Positions 6,499-9,089 of a DNA stretch of 9,089 nt are shown in pieces. The DNA lies in contig CAJXPH010000102.1 of assembly GCA_913057765.1 (NCBI GenBank), positions 1-9,089 on the forward strand. The letters run 5' to 3'. The position numbers and the translations under genes are program-made. The notes beneath the pieces are model-generated. The model searched no databases, was not told the origin of the DNA, and saw only the letters and a program-made list of their open reading frames with translations. How positions within the stretch are numbered: position 1 is the stretch's first letter; every line of letters begins with the position of its first letter. Source of the DNA: an uncultured Campylobacteraceae bacterium (lineage in GTDB: Bacteria; Campylobacterota; Campylobacteria; Campylobacterales; Arcobacteraceae).

Positions 6499-7351
6499 TA
6501 TACAAAAAATGCTTCATGGTTCAAATGGAGAGATGCCTTTAGATATAACAATTGATATACAAGAAGGTGAATTTGTAGCTCTTTCAGGAATATCGGGAAG
6601 TGGGAAAACTACACTTTTAAGAATAATTGCGGGACTTGAAAAAATTGATAATGGAAAAATCATAGTAAATGAAAAAATCTGGACTGATAGTACAAATCGT
6701 AAATCTTTTACACCTATTCAAAAAAGAAGCATAGGTTATCTTTTCCAAGATTACGCACTTTTTCCTAATATGTCTGTTCTAAAAAATCTTCTATTTGTAA
6801 AAGATGATAAAGAATTAGCCTATAAACTACTTGATATAGTAGGATTAAAAGAATTAGAGAACAGGATGCCACAAACGCTATCAGGTGGACAGAAACAACG
6901 AATTGCCTTATGTCGTGCACTAATGAATCAACCAAAGATATTACTCCTAGATGAGCCTTTATCTGCACTTGATTTAAATATGAGAAAAAAACTCCAAGAT
7001 GACATAAAAAAGTTTCATGAAGAATTTAAAATAACTACCATCATGGTAAGTCATGACCCAAGCGAGATATATAAACTAAGTTCAAGAGTATTGATACTTG
7101 AAGATGGAAAAATTATAAAAGATGGTAAAGCAAAAGATGTTTTACTTAAAACAAGTGGTTCTCAAAAATTCTCTTTTAGAGGAGAATTATTAGAAATCTA
7201 CCAAGCTGATATTCTAAATATTGCCATTGTATCAATAGCAGATCAACTTGTAAAAGTTGTACTTGATTCAAGTCAGGCAAATGAGCTTCAAATTGGAGAT
7301 ATGGTGAATATTTCAACTAAAGCATTCTCTCCAACTATTTCAAAAGTTTAG
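6485..7351 (+). CDS. modC: Molybdate ABC transporter ATPase ModC
   Basis: A 288-residue ABC ATPase that powers molybdate import through ModB. Visible motifs: Walker A GISGSGKTT (35-43), Q-loop Gln88 (FQDYALFP), signature LSGGQ (132-136), Walker B ILLLDE (152-157) and H-loop His190. A C-terminal TOBE domain (about 228-288) may bind oxyanion and inhibit transport. At 288 residues it is shorter than E. coli ModC (about 350), which has a larger C-terminal regulatory region; a single TOBE unit here, with a separate two-unit Mop protein next door, may reflect a redistribution. The ribosome binding site is AAAGG (6473-6477), inside modB. The TAG stop at 7349-7351 overlaps the convergent yqaA-like gene by 4 nt, and no terminator is visible. 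Confidence 0.96.
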   Translation: MIHINIQKMLHGSNGEMPLDITIDIQEGEFVALSGISGSGKTTLLRIIAGLEKIDNGKIIVNEKIWTDSTNRKSFTPIQKRSIGYLFQDYALFPNMSVLKNLLFVKDDKELAYKLLDIVGLKELENRMPQTLSGGQKQRIALCRALMNQPKILLLDEPLSALDLNMRKKLQDDIKKFHEEFKITTIMVSHDPSEIYKLSSRVLILEDGKIIKDGKAKDVLLKTSGSQKFSFRGELLEIYQADILNIAIVSIADQLVKVVLDSSQANELQIGDMVNISTKAFSPTISKV

Positions 7352-7758
7352 ATAACAATAAGAGCTAAAATTAAATACCTAGCAAATTTAGCAAGAGTTA
7401 CTAAAAACAAAAACTTCTTGATATCATATTTTAATACTCCTGCAATAAAAGTAATTGGATCACCAATAATTGGAGCCCAAGATAATAAAAGTGCGAAACC
7501 TCCAAACTTATCAAAAAGAGATTTATATTTTTCTATTTTTTCTTCTTTTAGATAGTTTTTTTCTACTAAAAACTCTTCACCTTTAAGGCCAAGGTAATAG
7601 TTAATAACTGAGCCTAAAACATTTCCAACTGTGGCAAAAAGAAGTAATAAGTATAAGTTATATCCTTCATTTATATCATAAACTAATAAAGCTTCGCTTC
7701 CTAAAGGAAATAGTGTTGCAGAGATTAATGCAGAGAAAAAAAGAGTTAAATAAATCAA
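7348..7758 (-). CDS. YqaA-type DedA/VTT membrane protein
   Basis: A 136-residue membrane protein similar to E. coli YqaA (about 142), a short member of the DedA/VTT superfamily. Key features are the early SATLFPLGSEALL (13-25), GNVLGSVINYYLG (45-57), SWAPIIGDPITFIAGVLK (93-110) and KFARY (124-128). Larger DedA proteins flip or scramble phospholipids or carrier lipids; the role of YqaA is not established. The start is a TTG at 7758 sharing four bases (TTGA) with the TGA of the upstream transporter gene. It must be non-ATG: the protein has no internal methionine, and an in-frame stop lies five codons upstream. Translation is probably coupled to the transporter. It converges on modC with a 4-nt overlap. 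Confidence 0.88.
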   Translation of the reverse strand: MIYLTLFFSALISATLFPLGSEALLVYDINEGYNLYLLLLFATVGNVLGSVINYYLGLKGEEFLVEKNYLKEEKIEKYKSLFDKFGGFALLLSWAPIIGDPITFIAGVLKYDIKKFLFLVTLAKFARYLILALIVI

Positions 7759-8657
7759 ACTTTTTTTCTTCTAAATCTTTTAACTGAAATTTGAGAGAGA
7801 ATTACTCCACTTAAAATTGTTAAACTTGCTATTAATTCTTGAGTTGAAAGTTCTTCTCCAAGTATTAAAAAAGCTAGAATCAGTGTAAAAATTGGAATTA
7901 GATTAACAAACATTGCAGCTTTCGACGCCTCTATTTTTGTTAATGCAAAATTATACAATCCATATCCACCAAGTGTAACTACAACTCCTAAATATAAAAC
8001 CCAACCCATAGCTTCTGTTGTAAAAACCATTGTTTTTGTAAAGTATTCATATATAAAGAAAGGGAAAAAGAATATAGCACCTATAAATGCCTGAATGGCC
8101 GTTATAAAAAGAGCTGAATATTTATCAACTAAATATCTTGCAACTATCGTATACCCTGCGGCACATACCATTGCACACAATTCTAAAAAGTTTCCAAGCA
8201 TTGGATCTGGTGCACTAACAGTTGTTGTACCTTGAACACTTAACCATACAGCACCTATCATTGCTATTAAAGAGCCAAAGATAAGTTGTCTTGATACTAT
8301 TTCTTTTAAAAAGTAACCTGCACACATAGCAGTTATTAGAGGCATTAAAGATGTAATCATCCCTGCTTGAGAAGCAGAAGTATATAATAAAGCTTTTGCT
8401 TCAAATATAAAATATAAACAAGGTTCAAATAGTGCTAAAAGTAAAATATATTTAATATCATCTTTAGTAAATTCATATTTCAAAAAGCCTTTTATAAAAT
8501 ATAAAAAACAAAAAGATGCAATTAACATTCTTAAAAATATAACAGTAAATTCACCCAAGTCAGCCATTGCTGATTTTAAAGCAATAAATGAGCTACCCCA
8601 AATAAACATTGCAAAGATAATTGAGAATAAACCCAGTAAATTAAAATTTTTTGACAA
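7755..8657 (-). CDS. EamA-family (DMT superfamily) transporter
   Basis: A 300-residue inner-membrane protein with about ten transmembrane helices in two EamA repeats (about 8-142 and 155-292), the standard size of the drug/metabolite transporter superfamily. Typical segments are FIWGSSFIALK (18-28), the second-repeat NLIPIFTLILAFLILGEELS (252-271) and a basic C-terminus (KRFRRKKV). Members export amino acids, nucleosides or other small metabolites; the substrate cannot be predicted. The start is TTG at 8657: no in-frame ATG lies between it and the upstream stop at 8700-8702, and the next Met (residue 17) would remove half of helix 1. A strong promoter lies 32 nt upstream. The gene is first in a two-gene operon with the YqaA-like protein. 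Confidence 0.9.
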   Translation of the reverse strand: MSKNFNLLGLFSIIFAMFIWGSSFIALKSAMADLGEFTVIFLRMLIASFCFLYFIKGFLKYEFTKDDIKYILLLALFEPCLYFIFEAKALLYTSASQAGMITSLMPLITAMCAGYFLKEIVSRQLIFGSLIAMIGAVWLSVQGTTTVSAPDPMLGNFLELCAMVCAAGYTIVARYLVDKYSALFITAIQAFIGAIFFFPFFIYEYFTKTMVFTTEAMGWVLYLGVVVTLGGYGLYNFALTKIEASKAAMFVNLIPIFTLILAFLILGEELSTQELIASLTILSGVILSQISVKRFRRKKV

Positions 8658-8688
8658 CTTATAGACTCTTTTTATGAAATTAATTTGG

Positions 8689-8716
8689 ATTATACTCTTT
8701 TAAAGTTTTATGTCAA
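8689..8716 (-). promoter_or_regulatory. Sigma70 promoter of the EamA-YqaA operon
   Basis: On the minus strand a perfect -35 box TTGACA (8716 to 8711) is followed by a 16-nt spacer and a perfect -10 box TATAAT (8694 to 8689). Transcription should start near 8682, giving a leader of about 25 nt before the TTG at 8657. The ribosome binding site is weak (AAAGAG about 10 nt upstream). Confidence 0.8.
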
Positions 8717-8751
8717 GAAATCAGTTTATAAGAAGTTTAAGGTTCAAAAGG

Positions 8752-8757
8752 TATAAT
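8752..8757 (+). promoter_or_regulatory. Probable -10 box of the SRP RNA gene
   Basis: A consensus TATAAT on the plus strand predicts a start near 8764, about 38 nt before the predicted mature SRP RNA. No clear -35 box is seen. It is divergent from the EamA promoter, whose -35 box is 36 bp away. Confidence 0.6.
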
Positions 8758-8773
8758 TACAACCCTCAAAGAT

Positions 8774-8806
8774 GAGCACAAAGAGTATTAGGTACTTTTT
8801 ATGCTC
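8774..8806 (+). other. Leader hairpin of SRP RNA precursor
   Basis: An imperfect hairpin: GAGCA (8774-8778) pairs with TGCTC (8802-8806), and AAAGAGTA (8780-8787) pairs with TACTTTTT (8793-8800, one G-U) around a 5-nt loop, with one C/A mismatch. The 3' arm uses the first five bases of the SRP RNA closing helix, so both structures cannot form together. It may guide 5' processing or only be a transient fold. Confidence 0.5.
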
Positions 8807-8907
8807 TTCTTTAGACCCTTACAATTGTTTTTTGAGACAATGCCCCAGGATGGGAACATAGCAAGGCACCTCTTTCTACGGTGTGTTTGGGTATCTGGAG
8901 AAGAGTG
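8802..8907 (+). ncRNA. ffs: Signal recognition particle RNA (4.5S type)
   Basis: This is the RNA partner of Ffh, which targets nascent membrane and secreted proteins. The diagnostic domain IV is intact: TGCC (8841-8844) pairs with GGCA (8865-8868), the symmetric loop is CAGG (8846-8849) opposite AGCA (8860-8863), and ATG/CAT closes the GGAA tetraloop (8853-8856). A long closing helix pairs 8802-8818 with 8889-8907, with a two-base bulge at 8892-8893 and some G-U pairs. The size, about 106 nt, matches the short bacterial 4.5S form without an Alu domain. The ends are estimated from the helix; a precursor probably starts near 8764. A terminator follows directly. Confidence 0.93.
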
Positions 8908-8926
8908 CTTTTTAGCACTTCTTTTT
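8904..8926 (+). terminator. Rho-independent terminator of ffs
   Basis: A perfect 6-bp stem, AGTGCT (8904-8909) and AGCACT (8914-8919), with a TTTT loop is followed by TCTTTTT. Its 5' arm shares bases 8904-8907 with the 3' end of the SRP RNA closing helix, and its T-tract overlaps the stop codon of the convergent gene at 8925. Confidence 0.8.
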
Positions 8927-9054
8927 AAATCAAATCTGAAAAATCACTATTCAAAATCAAAAGTTTCTTATCTTTTTTATTATAAATAAATCTATTATCT
9001 CTAGTTTTGATAGCTTTTAAAATTATAAGTTTAATATCTTTTTCACTTTTATTG
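8925..9054 (-). CDS. 3' end of an unidentified gene, cut by the contig end
   Basis: The minus strand has an open frame of 42 codons from the right adapter to TAA at 8927-8925. The peptide is rich in Lys, Ile, Asp and Leu (it begins NKSEKDIKLIILKAIK and ends SDFSDLI), like the C-terminus of an ordinary soluble protein in this AT-rich genome. No motif is recognisable. It would be convergent with ffs, its stop lying in the ffs terminator T-tract, which fits the tight packing elsewhere. A chance open frame of this length is possible, so the call is tentative. Confidence 0.5.
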
Positions 9055-9089
9055 CTGTCTCTTATACACATCTCCGAGCCCACGAGACC
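9055..9089 (-). other. Illumina Nextera i7-side adapter (artefact)
   Basis: This is not genomic DNA. It starts with the mosaic end read inward (CTGTCTCTTATACACATCT) and continues into the read-2 primer complement ending CCCACGAGAC at 9088; 9089 is probably the first index base. Genomic sequence ends at 9054. Confidence 0.98.

Noticed and set aside
6765..6968. Minus-strand frame inside modC
   Set aside because: It is antisense to the ABC signature and Walker B region; no support.
8801..8989. 62-residue plus-strand protein
   Set aside because: It lies across the SRP RNA and its terminator, has no ribosome binding site, and its composition follows the RNA structure.
51..9054. CRISPR array, tRNA, rRNA, insertion sequence, toxin-antitoxin or defence system
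   Set aside because: No spaced repeats, tRNA cloverleaf, transposase or defence-type domain was seen on either strand.

Overview
The window is AT-rich, densely packed bacterial DNA. The gene set and style suggest Campylobacterota, most likely an Arcobacter-type genome. It has ModE-ModA-Mop-ModB-ModC gene order, PAS-containing sensor kinases with an AHQWKQPL H-box, a YceI/MarR pair and a short 4.5S-type SRP RNA. The assignment is by recognition only; no search was run. The DNA is flanked by Illumina Nextera adapter sequence (1-50 and 9055-9089), so only 51-9054 is genomic. Both ends cut through genes.

Layout: (i) 51-2536 (+) is the 5'-truncated end of a membrane sensor histidine kinase with a NIT (nitrate/nitrite-sensing type) domain, a transmembrane segment, a HAMP-like region, PAS, HisKA and HATPase. 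The reading frame stays open to the left adapter, so the TTG at 491 is not the real start. (ii) 2543-3037 (-) is a MarR regulator, divergent from yceI at 3229-3795 (+). The shared intergenic region holds two copies of the palindrome CTTTCTAGAAAG, probably the regulator's operators. (iii) 3855-7351 (+) is a molybdate operon, modE-modA-mop-modB-modC. A ModE-type operator is embedded in its only visible promoter, and genes are 1-9 nt apart or overlapping. (iv) 7348-8657 (-) is a two-gene membrane-protein operon, an EamA/DMT transporter followed by a YqaA/DedA-type protein. It converges on modC with a 4-nt overlap; both genes start with TTG. (v) 8752-8926 (+) is the SRP RNA gene (ffs) with a -10 box, a leader hairpin and an intrinsic terminator. 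(vi) 8925-9054 (-) is the 3' end of an unidentified gene cut by the right adapter.

How it fits together: ModABC imports molybdate, Mop may bind or buffer it, and ModE should shut the operon off when molybdate is plentiful. Molybdenum cofactor is needed by nitrate reductases and formate dehydrogenases, which makes the nearby NIT-type kinase suggestive of a link to nitrate respiration; this is inference. The most distinctive regulatory observation is that both repressor genes, marR and modE, have near-consensus sigma70 promoters whose -10 box ends exactly 6 nt before the ATG, with no Shine-Dalgarno. This predicts leaderless mRNAs. I did not find a convincing novel multi-gene system.
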